DNA from: Polyangiaceae bacterium
GTDB taxonomy: Bacteria; Myxococcota_A; Polyangia; Polyangiales; Polyangiaceae
Direction: 5' to 3'
Length of the DNA: 64,000 nucleotides
Assembly: GCA_016719945.1 (NCBI GenBank)
Contig: JADJYE010000002.1
Coordinates: 1-64,000 of the forward strand
Made by a program: the position numbers and the translations under genes. Under the pieces are notes generated by a model. The model made no database searches. It saw only the letters and a list, made by a program, of their open reading frames with translations, and was not told the DNA's origin. The number at the start of each line of letters is the position of its first letter. Positions within the stretch are counted from its first letter, which is position 1. Shown here piece after piece: positions 17,618-25,823 of this stretch.

Positions 17618-19194
17618 TTACAGCTCGAGCCGCTCCTCGACGACCCCGTCGGCGCCCGCTCCGCCGGGCTCGAGCCCATTGTCTCCGCCGGGTCCGCCGG
17701 CGCCCTCGCTCGACCCGCTCACGTCCACCGTCCCGCCCGCGGGCTCCGCGCCCACGTAGGCGATCCCGACCGCGTGCCCGCCCCGCCCGCCGCCGCCATT
17801 GCCCCCGTGGCCGCCGGCGCCGCCAGCGCCCCCCGCGCAAGCATCCACGACCGTGCCGCCACCCGTGCCGCCCAATCCCAGAAGCCCGCCTTGCTGCCCA
17901 AACTGCCCCATCCCCCCCGCGCCGCCGGCGCCGCCGCTGCCCACCGTCACCGTCACCCCGTCGCCCAGCGTCAGCGTGGCGTTGAGCGACACGATGCCCA
18001 GGCTGCTGCCGCCTCCGCGCCCCGCCGCCCCGGCCTCCCCGCCGCACCCTCCTGCGCCGCCGCCGCCCCCGCCGGCTCCGTGGCTCGACGCGCGCTCGCC
18101 CTCGAGCCCCCGCCGCCGCCGCCGCTATGTCCGTAGGTGCCCGCCTCGCCGGGTTCGCCGTCCGCCGCTGTGAACCCGTCCGCGTCGGCGAAACCGAGCG
18201 AGGTCGCGCCGGCGCCAGGGTTGCCGTCAACTCCTGACCCACCCAGTTCACCACCGCCAAGCCCAACCCCGACGGCACAGCTGAGCGCGCCTCCACCTTG
18301 TCCTGTGCCACCCAAACCGCCACCACCGGGGTCCGGGAAGTCGCCCGCCTGACCATTGCCTGCAGGGCCGCTTGGGAGCGGTCCGCCCGCGCCGCCAAAG
18401 CCCCCCGACAACGCTACGAGACCGCAGGTGTTGGCGCCCCCCATCGCGTTGACAGGCACGGTGCCCGCCACGGCCCCCGTCATCCCGCCCTGGGCCCGCG
18501 CCAGCTGCTCCACCTGCGCCGGCGGCGCCGCGCCCGCCGCGCCATCGCCCGCCGTGATCGCCACCGCCTCGAGCTCCACCGTCGCCTCGCTCACCAAGAG
18601 CCCCAGGCTGCTCGCCCCGGCCGCCTCGGCGCTCGGCGCTTCGAGGTCCAGCGACATCACCCGCGAGCTGCCCGTCCCCGTGATGCGCATCGCCGGCACG
18701 TCGGCGTCCCCCAGGATCAGCGGGCGTGGCCCCTCTGCGCTGTACGTCCAGCCCTCGCACGCAAAACCGCCGAACAGCGACGTGCCTCCCGCCACCTCCA
18801 CGCTGCCCTCGAACGTGTCGCCCCCGCACACGTACACCCGCGCCGCGCTCGGCTCGTTTTGCAAGGCCTCCACCAGGCTGCCATAGGGAGACGCCTGGCT
18901 GCCGTCGCCCCCGGTCGCCCCCGCCTGCACGAACACGCCGCACGAGGCGCCCACCGCGACCCCTTCGGTGGGTGCGCAGTCGGCAGAAATGCCCCCGCCC
19001 TCGCCGCCCTCGCCTCCACCGCCCGGACCCCCGCCGCCGTTCCCCTGCCCTCCGCCGCCGTCCGCCGGCGTGCACCCGTAGTCGTCGGGGCAGCTGTCGT
19101 CCCCGCAACCCGACCCAACCGCGGCGAACAGCCCCGCCGTCAACAGCCTGACCACCACGCCCCGCACCACCCTCGGCTCGCCGATCATCTTCAT
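17618..19194 (-). pseudogene. Gly-rich lipoprotein gene, copy 1 (frameshifted)
   Basis: Begins MKMIGEP after GGGGAG, with a lipoprotein signal (GLFAAVGSGC), and encodes a Gly-rich protein of about 525 residues. It keeps a segment (GGDGSQASPYGSLVEAL) typical of beta-helix surface proteins, which copy 2 lacks. Compared with copy 2 it has two extra bases near 18085 (GACGCGCGCTCG against GACGCGCTCG). The first frame therefore ends in an Arg/Ala-rich tail at about 17971. The proper C-terminus (SLNATLTLGDGVTVTVG ... GADGVVEERLEL) lies in another frame down to 17618. It is a broken surface lipoprotein unless the two bases are a sequence error. Confidence 0.75.
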
Positions 19195-19338
19195 CTCCCC
19201 TGGTCCGTGGAAACGGAGCTTCCGCGCAAACAATGAGGTCCCCTTCGGACAGACCCACGCGTGCCCAAGAATTCGCGCCGCCTTCGCCCCGTCAGGGGCG
19301 ACCCGAATCCTTCAAGCATCGATGGCTCCAGGGGACTA

Positions 19339-19382
19339 AGTCGGCCTTCAGCCTCTCCCGTGGACAGGGTTTCTGTCGAGCC
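19339..19382 (+). repeat. 44-bp dispersed repeat, copy b
   Basis: Identical to copy d at 22326-22369 (AGCCTCTCCC variant). It lies ~145 bp upstream of lipoprotein copy 1 and directly before the Doc-antitoxin-like gene region. Confidence 0.85.
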
Positions 19383-19469
19383 CTGTGACTCCTTGTGCTG
19401 CCCGCACCTTCCGACCGCAGCGCCCCCGGCGCCTCGACCTGCCTCGTGTCCCCTTGTACTCTCTCGTTG

Positions 19470-19664
19470 GTGAAGCTCGCGCTCGACCTCTCAGAAGCCC
19501 AAGCTCAGGCGCTCCTCGCTCGCGCCAAGACCCTCGGGGTGGCCCCCGAAGACCTCGCGCGCGCTGCGATCGCGGATGCCCTGAGCGCCCCCTCCGAGCC
19601 GCTTCGCGCTGCCGCAGAGCGACTGCTCGCGGACAACGCCGAGCTCTACAAGCGCCTCGCTTGA
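19470..19664 (+). CDS. Small antitoxin-like protein (Doc partner type)
   Basis: A 64-residue protein from GTG 19470 (VKLALDLSEAQAQALL ... AAERLLADNAELYKRLA). The short amphipathic N-terminus and the C-terminal NAELYKRLA motif resemble small antitoxins encoded just upstream of Doc/Fic-type toxins. A matching toxin start follows in an overlapping frame, TTG 19661 (RFITLS), but is cut off by the 44-bp repeat after six codons. The antitoxin is thus orphaned. In the inverted block at 1-920 the same gene is cut by the IS66 end at 920, leaving only its last codons. Confidence 0.55.
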   Translation: MKLALDLSEAQAQALLARAKTLGVAPEDLARAAIADALSAPSEPLRAAAERLLADNAELYKRLA

Positions 19665-19680
19665 GGTTCATCACCCTCAG
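19661..19680 (+). pseudogene. Truncated Doc-like toxin start
   Basis: TTG AGG TTC ATC ACC CTC reads LRFITL, like the start of death-on-curing toxins, and overlaps the stop of the upstream antitoxin gene. The 44-bp repeat begins at 19679 and no further toxin sequence follows. The same truncation occurs in the inverted copy near 890-900, so the deletion predates that duplication. Confidence 0.45.
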
Positions 19681-19722
19681 TCGGCCTTCAGCGTCTCCCG
19701 TGGACAGGGTTTCTGTCGAGCC
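19679..19722 (+). repeat. 44-bp dispersed repeat, copy c
   Basis: Same variant as copy a at 844-887 (AGCGTCTCCC). It replaces the body of the Doc-like toxin and precedes the ParE-type TA pair by about 20 bp. Confidence 0.85.
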
Positions 19723-19744
19723 TATCGGCTGCTAGATTCCAGAC

Positions 19745-19996
19745 ATGGCCAGCTCGCTGCCCAACCTGCCTCCCGGCTTCGACGACATGCCGGTCGGTGA
19801 TCAGCTCGCCTACATCGGGACGCTCTGGGACAGGGTCCTCGAGCGTGAGGCCGACGTCCCTGTGCCTCAGTCACACCTCGAAGAGCTCTCGCGCCGACTC
19901 GCTGAGCACGAGGCCGGTCCCGCCGACGTTCGTCCGTGGGCCGAGGTCGAGGCCGAGCTCCGCGCGGAGCTCGCACATCGCCGCGCCTCTCGATGA
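19745..19996 (+). CDS. Addiction-module antitoxin
   Basis: An 83-residue acidic protein (MASSLPNLPPGFDDMPVGD ... RRASR). It resembles the short putative addiction-module component family that pairs with RelE/ParE toxins: an LWDRVLE core and an SHLEELSRRLAEHEAGP helix ending in an RPWAEVEAELRAEL tail. Its TGA overlaps the ATG of the toxin (ATGA at 19993-19996), so the pair is translationally coupled. Expected role: bind and neutralise the toxin and autoregulate. A decayed inverted copy is at 571-821. Confidence 0.8.
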   Translation: MASSLPNLPPGFDDMPVGDQLAYIGTLWDRVLEREADVPVPQSHLEELSRRLAEHEAGPADVRPWAEVEAELRAELAHRRASR

Positions 19997-20301
19997 GCGA
20001 GCTCGTCCTCAGGCCCGACGCGGTCCTCGACCTCCGCGCCGCAGCCCGCTGGTACGAGGAGCAGCAGCCAGGTTTGGGCGACCGTTTCACGACTCAGCTG
20101 TCGGCGACCTTCGATGGTATCCGCGCCTTTCCCACTCGCTTTCGATGCATCGACGGAGCGGTCCGTCGCGCCTTGGTCCGCCAGTTTCCCTATTCCGTTG
20201 GCTTCATCGTCGAGCCGTCACGCGTCGTCGTGCTCGGCGTCTTCCACCAGCACCGGGATCCCACAGTGTGGCGCGAGCGGCTCCCTGACGATCCGGGGTG
20301 A
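19993..20301 (+). CDS. RelE/ParE-family toxin
   Basis: A 102-residue protein (SELVLRPDAVLDLRAAARW ... ). It has the typical ParE/RelE fold signature: an N-terminal strand and helix (DLRAAARWYEEQQPG), GDRFTTQL, then RRALVRQFPYSVGFIV and VVVLGVFHQHRDP. Family members inhibit gyrase or cleave mRNA on ribosomes; which applies cannot be told. It overlaps the antitoxin gene by 4 nt. It appears intact and is the only complete TA pair in the window. Confidence 0.85.
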   Translation: MSELVLRPDAVLDLRAAARWYEEQQPGLGDRFTTQLSATFDGIRAFPTRFRCIDGAVRRALVRQFPYSVGFIVEPSRVVVLGVFHQHRDPTVWRERLPDDPG

Positions 20302-20450
20302 GAGCTTCCGTCCGCCGCTCTGGTGCAGGACCGCACAGGACGGAGCTCGAAGAACGGCTGCGCGGCCACGCACAACCCGGCGCCTTGACTCGGTAATGCC
20401 ACGGGGGTCGCGTGAGCCAAGTGCGCGGGAGGGGGCGAGGTCGCCCCTGA

Positions 20451-20499
20451 TGCGACACCACCCGGGGACCTGCCGGCCATGTCCCCCGGTTGGGTCGCA
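20451..20499. repeat. Hairpin repeat, copy 4
   Basis: A 49-bp hairpin with TGCGAC/GTCGCA outer arms and near-complementary C/G-rich arms around GCCGGC. It lies downstream of the ParE-type toxin gene and is inverted relative to copy 1. Confidence 0.6.
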
Positions 20500-20598
20500 C
20501 CCTGAGGCCCAAAACAGGGACTTGGCCCCCACCTCGCGGGGGCACCTTCGCGATCTGCCGCAAATGGCGAGGGCGCCTGGCCCCTCGAGCCCCCGACC

Positions 20599-20647
20599 TG
20601 CGACGCTATGGGGGGACATGCCGGCGATGTCCCCCTGTGCGGTCGCA
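20599..20647. repeat. Hairpin repeat, copy 5
   Basis: A 49-bp hairpin with inner GGGGACAT/ATGTCCCC arms around GCCGGCG. It is the counterpart of copy 3 in the direct duplication. Confidence 0.65.
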
Positions 20648-20889
20648 GCGATGCCCCCCGATTCGGTCGCCCCCTCGCGGCGGGCTGCTGCACTGCACTG
20701 CGGCCCCCGCCAGCTCACCGCTCAGCGCCGCCCGGACCGGGCGGCCCGGCCTCACGACTCTGCCCGGGCGGTCGACCTCGCCGCCCTCTCGGGCGGACTT
20801 CGCATAACTGGTGTTTTGGTAACTTCCTGCGGCCCGCGCCCGGCGCAGGGGCCCTCTCCGCGGGCTCGGCCTGGGGGGCAGCCCGTCGC

Positions 20890-22317
20890 CTACAGCTCGA
20901 GCCGCTGCTCGACGACCCCGTCGGCGCCCGCTCCGCCGGGCTCGAGCCCATTGTCTCCGCCGGGTCCGCCGACGCCCTCGCTCGACCCGCCCACGTCCAC
21001 CGTCCCGCCCGCGGGCTCCGCGCCCACGTAGGCGATCCCGACCGCGTGCCCGCCCCGCCCGCCGCCGCCATTGCCCCCGGCGCCGCCGTCGCCGCCGGCC
21101 CCACCGCTGCACGCGCTGCTGATTCCACCGCCACCCGTGCCGCCAGGTCCCAGTGGACCGCCCAGCTGCCCAAACTGCCCCATCCCACCCGCGCCGCCCG
21201 CGCCGCCGCTGCCCACTGTCACCGTCACCCCGTCGCCCAGCGTCAGCGTGGCGTTGAGCGACACGATGCCCAGGCTGCTGCCGCCTCCGCGCCCCGCCGC
21301 CCCGGCCTCCCCGCCGCACCCTCCTGCGCCGCCGCCGCCCCCGCCGGCTCCGTGGCTCGACGCGCTCGCCCTCGAGCCCCCGCCGCCGCCGCCGCTATGT
21401 CCGTAGGTGCCCGCCTCGCCGGGTTCGCCGTCCGCCGCCGTGAACCCGTCCGCGTCGGCGAAACCGAGCGAGGTCGCGCCCAGGCCGGGGTTGCCGTTCG
21501 ATCCCAGGCCACCGTTGCCCCCGTCCGTGCACCGGGCCAGCCGTCTGGGCGCCGCCACCGCGTGCCCCCACTCCTCCCCACCGGCCGGAGTTGCCGTCGC
21601 CATTCCGCATTGCCGTTCGGGATCAGCCCCCGCGCCGCCCACCCCCCGACAACGCCACGAGGCCGCAGGTGTTGGCGCCCCCATCGCGTTGACAGGCACG
21701 GTGCCCGCCACGGCCCCCGTCATCCCGCCCTGAGCCCGCGCCAGCTGCTCCACCTGCGCCGGCGGCGCCGCGCCCGCCGCGCCATCGCCCGCCGTGATCC
21801 CCACCGCCTCGAGCTCCACCGTCGCCTCGCTGACCCAGAGCCCCAGGCTGCTCGCCCCGGCCGCCTCGGCGCTCGGCGCTTCGAGGTCCAGCGACATCAC
21901 CCGCGAGCTGCCCGCCCCCGTGATGCGCATCGCCGGCACGTCGGCCTCCCCCAGGATCAACGGGCGCGCGCCGCCCGCGCTGTACGTCCAGCTCTCGCAC
22001 GCAAAACCCCCGAACAGCGACGTGCCCGCGCTCACCTCCACGCTCCCCTCTTGCACGAACACGCCGCACGAGGCGCCCACCGCGACCCCTTCGGTGGGTG
22101 CGCAGTCGGCGGCGATGCCCCCGCCCTCGCCGCCCTCGCCTCCACCGCCCGGCCCCCCGCCGCCGTTCCCCTGCCCTCCGCCGCCGAGCGGAGCGCATGC
22201 GTACCCCTCAGGGCAGCTGTCGTCCCCGCAGCCCGACCCGAGCGCGGCGAAGAGCCCCGCCGTCAACAGCCTCACCACCACGCCCCGCACGTGCCTCGGC
22301 TCGCCGATCATCTTCAT
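20890..22317 (-). CDS. Gly-rich lipoprotein, copy 2 (intact)
   Basis: A 475-residue protein with a lipoprotein signal (GLFAALGSGC), then a Gly/Pro-rich linker and long Gly-rich tracts (GGGGGSRASASSHGAGGGG). It is colinear with the frameshifted copy 1. Relative to copy 1 it has an in-frame loss of about 40 residues after GVFVQ, which removes the SQASPYGSLVEAL segment, and several substitutions in the middle. The start ATGAAGATG follows GGGGAG closely, but only a few bases further upstream the 44-bp repeat begins, so its native promoter is probably displaced. Surface location inferred; function unknown. Confidence 0.7.
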   Translation of the reverse strand: MKMIGEPRHVRGVVVRLLTAGLFAALGSGCGDDSCPEGYACAPLGGGGQGNGGGGPGGGGEGGEGGGIAADCAPTEGVAVGASCGVFVQEGSVEVSAGTSLFGGFACESWTYSAGGARPLILGEADVPAMRITGAGSSRVMSLDLEAPSAEAAGASSLGLWVSEATVELEAVGITAGDGAAGAAPPAQVEQLARAQGGMTGAVAGTVPVNAMGAPTPAASWRCRGVGGAGADPERQCGMATATPAGGEEWGHAVAAPRRLARCTDGGNGGLGSNGNPGLGATSLGFADADGFTAADGEPGEAGTYGHSGGGGGGSRASASSHGAGGGGGGAGGCGGEAGAAGRGGGSSLGIVSLNATLTLGDGVTVTVGSGGAGGAGGMGQFGQLGGPLGPGGTGGGGISSACSGGAGGDGGAGGNGGGGRGGHAVGIAYVGAEPAGGTVDVGGSSEGVGGPGGDNGLEPGGAGADGVVEQRLEL

Positions 22318-22325
22318 CTCCCCTA

Positions 22326-22369
22326 AGTCGGCCTTCAGCCTCTCCCGTGGACAGGGTTTCTGTCGAGCC
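22326..22369 (+). repeat. 44-bp dispersed repeat, copy d
   Basis: Identical to copy b. It starts 9 bp upstream of the lipoprotein copy 2 start codon and ends 9 bp from the stop codon of the MazF-like remnant, so it forms the exact joint between two unrelated blocks. Confidence 0.85.
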
Positions 22370-22377
22370 TCTCGAGG

Positions 22378-22736
22378 CTACTCTTCCGCCGCGCCTGGCT
22401 CGACGCGTCCCAGGGCCTCATCGGTGGCCAGCTCGAGCTCCGCGAGCTCCTCTTCCGATAGGGTCCGAATCCGCTGGGCGAGGGACGATTTCGGGATGGC
22501 GCGCATCTGGAAGGCCAGCGCCACCGAGTCGGTCTGCAGCCCCCCCGGCGACGCAGCGATGAGCGCAGTCCCAGCGAGCTTCGCGCGATCGAGGTTGTCG
22601 TCAGCGGAACCACGAGCACCGACTGGAGCGCACGGGTGAGCGTGTCACTCTGCCAGACGACGACGGGCCTCCGACCCGTCTGCTCGAGCGGGCGGTGGGG
22701 GCCCAGATCAGCCCACCAGAGCTCGCCGCGTCTCAC
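22378..22736 (-). pseudogene. MazF/PemK-like toxin, frameshifted
   Basis: From GTG 22736: VRRGELWWADLGPHRPLEQ, then RRPVVVWQSDTLTR and VLVVPLTT, the MazF/PemK signature. One base appears missing near 22590-22602. After the shift the family C-terminus is readable (LDRAKLAGTALIAASPGG ... LSEEELAELELATDEAL) up to the TAG at 22378-22380. The start overlaps the stop of the upstream antitoxin fragment. With a truncated antitoxin and a frameshifted toxin, the module is dead. Confidence 0.75.
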
Positions 22737-22819
22737 CGGTGATCCTCGCGCTCCAGCGCGTCCGCCCAGTCGGCCAGGCCGGCCTCGGCGAGGCCCTGGT
22801 CCTCCTCGGGATGAGCGCC
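22733..22819 (-). pseudogene. Antitoxin 3' fragment cut by IS21 element
   Basis: Encodes AHPEEDQGLAEAGLADWADA and LEREDHR, ending in TGA that overlaps the GTG of the MazF-like gene. The 5' part is missing because the IS21 terminal repeat begins at 22820. The acidic, Trp-containing tail fits a MazE-type partner, but the family cannot be confirmed from so short a piece. Confidence 0.55.
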
Positions 22820-23074
22820 TGCCGGTTCGCAGGGTCATGGGGCCACCCGGCGAAGTTTTTCGCAGGGTCATGGGGCCACCCCGATTCGCAGGATGATGGG
22901 GCCACCGGCAGGGAGGGTCTGAGAGATTTGCAGGCAGATGGGGCCACCCCCTGACCGAGATTTGCAGGGTCATGGGGCCACCCCAGCGGAGCGACCTGAA
23001 GTGAGCGAAGGTTCTTCCCGACGTCGGCGCCGGTCGCCGCCGGGAGGAGTCGATGGCCTACAGGGAGCTCCTCC

Positions 23075-24646
23075 ATGATGGACGTGAAGGAAGTTCTCCG
23101 CCGCTGGTCGGCGGGGCACAGCGACAGAAGGATCGGGCGTGAGGCCGGCGTCGACCGCAAGACGGTCGCTCGCTACACGACCGCGGCGACACGCCTCGGC
23201 TTCGCCAAGGGGCGCGACATCACCGAGGACGATGTCCACGCCGTCGCGCAGGTCGTCCAGGCGCGCCCAGCGCCGACAGCCAGTGATGAGTGGAGCGAGG
23301 TGGCGCGCCACCGCGACCGCATCGAGCAGTGGCTTCGAGGGGACGCCGAGAAGCGGCCGCTCCGCCTGACCAAGGTGCACACGCTGCTCGTTCGTGATCA
23401 CGACCTGCAAGCGAGCTACGACACCCTCCGTCGCTTCGCGATGACCGAGCTCGCGTGGCGAAAGAAGGCGCCCACCGTGCGCGTCGAGGACCCGCCGCCG
23501 GGACAGGAAGCGCAGGTCGACTTCGGCGAGATGGGGCTCATGCTCGATCCGGAGACCGGCAGGAAGCGCCGCCTCTGGGTGCTCGTCGTGACGCTCTCGT
23601 TCAGCCGGCTGCAGTTCGTCTGGCCGACGTTCCGTCAGACCACCGAGGCCGTGTGCGAGGGTCTCGACCGCGCCTGGCAGTTCTTCGGCGCCATGCCGGC
23701 GAGCATCATCCCGGACAACACCAAGGCGATGATCAGGCGCCCCGACGCGCTCGACGCCAGGCTCGTCGACGCCTTCCTCGACTACGTGCAGGCTCGTGGC
23801 CTGTTCGTAGATCCGGCCCGCGTTCGCTCGCCCAAGGACAAGCCGCGCGTCGAGAATCAAGTACCCTACGTCCGCGAGAGCTGGTTCGACGGCGAGACGT
23901 TCACGTCGCTCGACGATGCCCGCGCGAGCGCCGAGCGCTGGTCGCGCGAGGTCGCCGGCGCGCGCGTGCACGGCACCACGAGGCAGGTTCCAGCCGAGCT
24001 CTTCGAGGCAGTCGAGAAGCCGACGATGAAGCCAGCGCCGGACGCGCCCTTCGACGTCCCCGACTGGATCGACAAGGCGAAGGTCCACCCGGACCACCAC
24101 ATCCAGGTCGCGCACGCGCTCTACTCGGTCCCGACGCGCTACCTGCGACGGCACGTCCGCGTTCGCGCCGACCGGAGCACCGTGAAGATCTACTTCGGCA
24201 CCGAGCTCATCAAGGTGCACCCGCGCAAACCGCCGGGCGGCTGCTCCACCGACGTCCACGACTACCCGGCCGAGAAGGCAGCCTACGCGCTCCGGGACGT
24301 CGACGCGATCCTTCGCAAGGCGCGGGACAAGGGCCATCACGTCGGTCTCTACGCGGAGCGGCTCCTCGGTGGACCGCTGCCGTGGACGAGGATGCGCCAG
24401 GCCTACGCCCTGCTCGGCCTCTGCGACAAGTACACGCCCGGCCGCGTCGAGGCGATCTGCCAGAGCGCGCTCGCATTCGACCTCGTTAGCGTCCCGCGCA
24501 TCGCTCGAAAACTGAAGGCCGCCGCGAAGCCCGTCATGCCCTGTGCCGCGATGGGCAAGGTCGTGCAGCTCCCGCTCCCGCGCTTCGCTCGCCCCACGCA
24601 GCACTTCGAGACGCGTGGGACCTCCAGCCAGAAGGAGGGCGTCTGA
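23075..24646 (+). CDS. istA: IS21-family transposase IstA
   Basis: A 523-residue protein. It has an N-terminal HTH (VLRRWSAGHSDRRIGREAGV), then the DDE core: first Asp in QVDFGEMG (about 149), second Asp in IIPDNTKAM (about 212), Glu in PRVENQVPYV (about 260). The C-terminal part (ALYSVPTRYLRRHVRVRAD) matches the Mu-transposase-like tail of IstA proteins. The length is normal for the family and the frame is intact. It is coupled to istB by a TGATG overlap. Confidence 0.93.
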   Translation: MMDVKEVLRRWSAGHSDRRIGREAGVDRKTVARYTTAATRLGFAKGRDITEDDVHAVAQVVQARPAPTASDEWSEVARHRDRIEQWLRGDAEKRPLRLTKVHTLLVRDHDLQASYDTLRRFAMTELAWRKKAPTVRVEDPPPGQEAQVDFGEMGLMLDPETGRKRRLWVLVVTLSFSRLQFVWPTFRQTTEAVCEGLDRAWQFFGAMPASIIPDNTKAMIRRPDALDARLVDAFLDYVQARGLFVDPARVRSPKDKPRVENQVPYVRESWFDGETFTSLDDARASAERWSREVAGARVHGTTRQVPAELFEAVEKPTMKPAPDAPFDVPDWIDKAKVHPDHHIQVAHALYSVPTRYLRRHVRVRADRSTVKIYFGTELIKVHPRKPPGGCSTDVHDYPAEKAAYALRDVDAILRKARDKGHHVGLYAERLLGGPLPWTRMRQAYALLGLCDKYTPGRVEAICQSALAFDLVSVPRIARKLKAAAKPVMPCAAMGKVVQLPLPRFARPTQHFETRGTSSQKEGV

Positions 24647-25624
24647 TGGCGACCAAGACCCCCGTGCTCAACCCCGAGCTCGTCTCCGCGCTCAAGCGCC
24701 TGCGTCTCGGCCGCATCGCAGAGAGCCTCCCTGAGCGCCTCGTCCTCGCTGACAAGCAGGACGTCGCGTTCGACGAGCTGCTGTTGATGTTGCTCACCGA
24801 CGAGATCACACGGCGCGACAACACCGCCGCGGACAACCGCGCGCACGAGGCCGGCCTCGACCCCACGATGCGGCTCGAGCAGTGGGACAAGACGTCCAAG
24901 GTCAGCTTCGACAAACGCATGCTGTCGGAGCTCGTGAGCCTGCGCTTCCTCGAAGCGCACCGCCACGTGTGCATCCTCGGGCCCGTCGGCGTCGGCAAGA
25001 CCTTCGTCGCGAGCGCCCTCGGTCACGTCGCCTGTCGCCACGGCTACAACGTCCGCTTCGCACGAGCCGACGCGACTCTTCCGAAGGTTGCGACAGAGCC
25101 GCTTCGACAACTCCCGCGACGCTGAGATGATCGCTCTGACGTCCGTCGACCTGCTCATCATCGACGACTTCGCGCTCGAGCCGATGACCAAGGAGGAGAG
25201 CAAAGACGTCTACCAGCTCTTCCTCGAGCGCACCGGTCGCGCCTCGATGATCGTCACCAGCAATCGCGACACCGCCGAGTGGCTCGCCATGTTCGACGAC
25301 GTCCTGCTCGCCCAGAGCGCCGTCGACCGCTTCCGGAACGCCGCCTACGACTTCGTCATGGAGGGCGAGTCCTATCGACCCAGGCTCAAGCCGACGCTCG
25401 ACGCTGCGAGCCCGCCGCCTGCGTCACCCGCCATGAAGACCGCGCGCACACCCCCGCGCCCGCGCCCGGTCCCGCTGACACTGGCCCCATCCCCCTGCGA
25501 AACAACGTCGACCCGAGCATGTTCGCGACGGGGATGGACATCGAACAAGCGACGCGGCACTCTCGGTGAAGTCGTTCCGCTCGCCTCCCTGGCCCCATGT
25601 CCCTGCAAAGGGCTGGCCCCATGA
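24646..25624 (+). pseudogene. IS21 helper ATPase IstB, frameshifted
   Basis: Starts MATKTPVLNPELVSALKRL and has Walker A (GPVGVGKTF, about residue 108). The frame breaks near 25085: the first frame ends LRQLPRR* while the expected sequence (RQSRFDNSRDAEM, Walker B LLIIDDFAL, the sensor-like MIVTSNRD) is in the next frame. A single inserted or missing base explains it. The C-terminal ~60 residues are Pro-rich and may include read-through into the terminal repeat. Unless the shift is a sequence error or is bypassed, transposition helper function is lost. Confidence 0.85.
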
Positions 25625-25639
25625 GCCTGCGAACTGGCA

Positions 25640-25738
25640 CATCGCCTCGCAGGCAGGCTGCGGCGCCGTGCACGGCAGCACGAGCGACAGGACGAGCGTG
25701 AGCGTCAGAAGGCCAGGGGGAACGAGCGGTCTTGTCAT
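25640..25738 (-). pseudogene. Truncated copy of small membrane protein gene
   Basis: Encodes MTRPLVPPGLLTLTLVLS and continues to ACEAM, nearly identical to the start of the protein at 3845-4195. It is cut after about 33 codons by the right end of IS21 element 1. It would have been the chromosomal gene next to ssrA before the insertions, transcribed in the same direction as ssrA. Confidence 0.8.
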
Positions 25739-25779
25739 CCTCAGCGCCGGGAGGATATCCGCCGGCAAGCCGAGCCATG

Positions 25780-25800
25780 GTTGCCATCAAAGATGGCAAC
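25780..25800 (-). terminator. Displaced ssrA terminator
   Basis: A perfect 9-bp stem (GTTGCCATC/GATGGCAAC) with an AAA loop on the plus strand, three bases outside the left attachment core. In the uninterrupted chromosome it would lie just after the tmRNA 3' end on the minus strand, so it is read here as the native ssrA terminator, now ~24 kb away from ssrA. There is no strong U tract. Confidence 0.55.
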
Positions 25801-25803
25801 AGA

Positions 25804-25823
25804 GGTGGAGGCGCAGGGAATCG
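25804..25823 (+). other. Left attachment core (attL)
   Basis: GGTGGAGGCGCAGGGAATCG, identical to 50103-50122 and the complement of the tmRNA acceptor/T-arm sequence. To its left is the putative native ssrA terminator. To its right is element left-end sequence, the order expected for attL. Confidence 0.8.

Larger units (their letters stand above)
20302..20889. other. Non-coding region with hairpin repeats
   Basis: No gene seen. It contains hairpin copies at 20451-20499 and 20599-20647. The first ~270 bp match, inverted, the start of the window; the last ~300 bp match, direct, 17315-17617. It therefore bridges an inverted and a direct duplication. Confidence 0.7.
22820..25639 (+). mobile_element. 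IS21-family insertion sequence 1
   Basis: A ~2.8 kb element with istA and istB. The terminal inverted repeats are 22820-22845 and 25614-25639 (outer TGCC, inner CATGGGGCCA), differing at two or three positions. Each end also carries extra internal copies of the GGGTCATGGGGCCAC-like motif, the multiple terminal repeats typical of IS21. The left end cuts an antitoxin gene and the right end cuts a copy of the small membrane protein gene. The two flanks do not match, so the element sits at a rearrangement joint. Confidence 0.85.

Noticed and set aside
19339..22369. 44-bp repeats as integron attC sites
   Set aside because: No GTTRRRY core or paired R/L boxes are visible, the size is below usual attC length, and no integron integrase is in the window.
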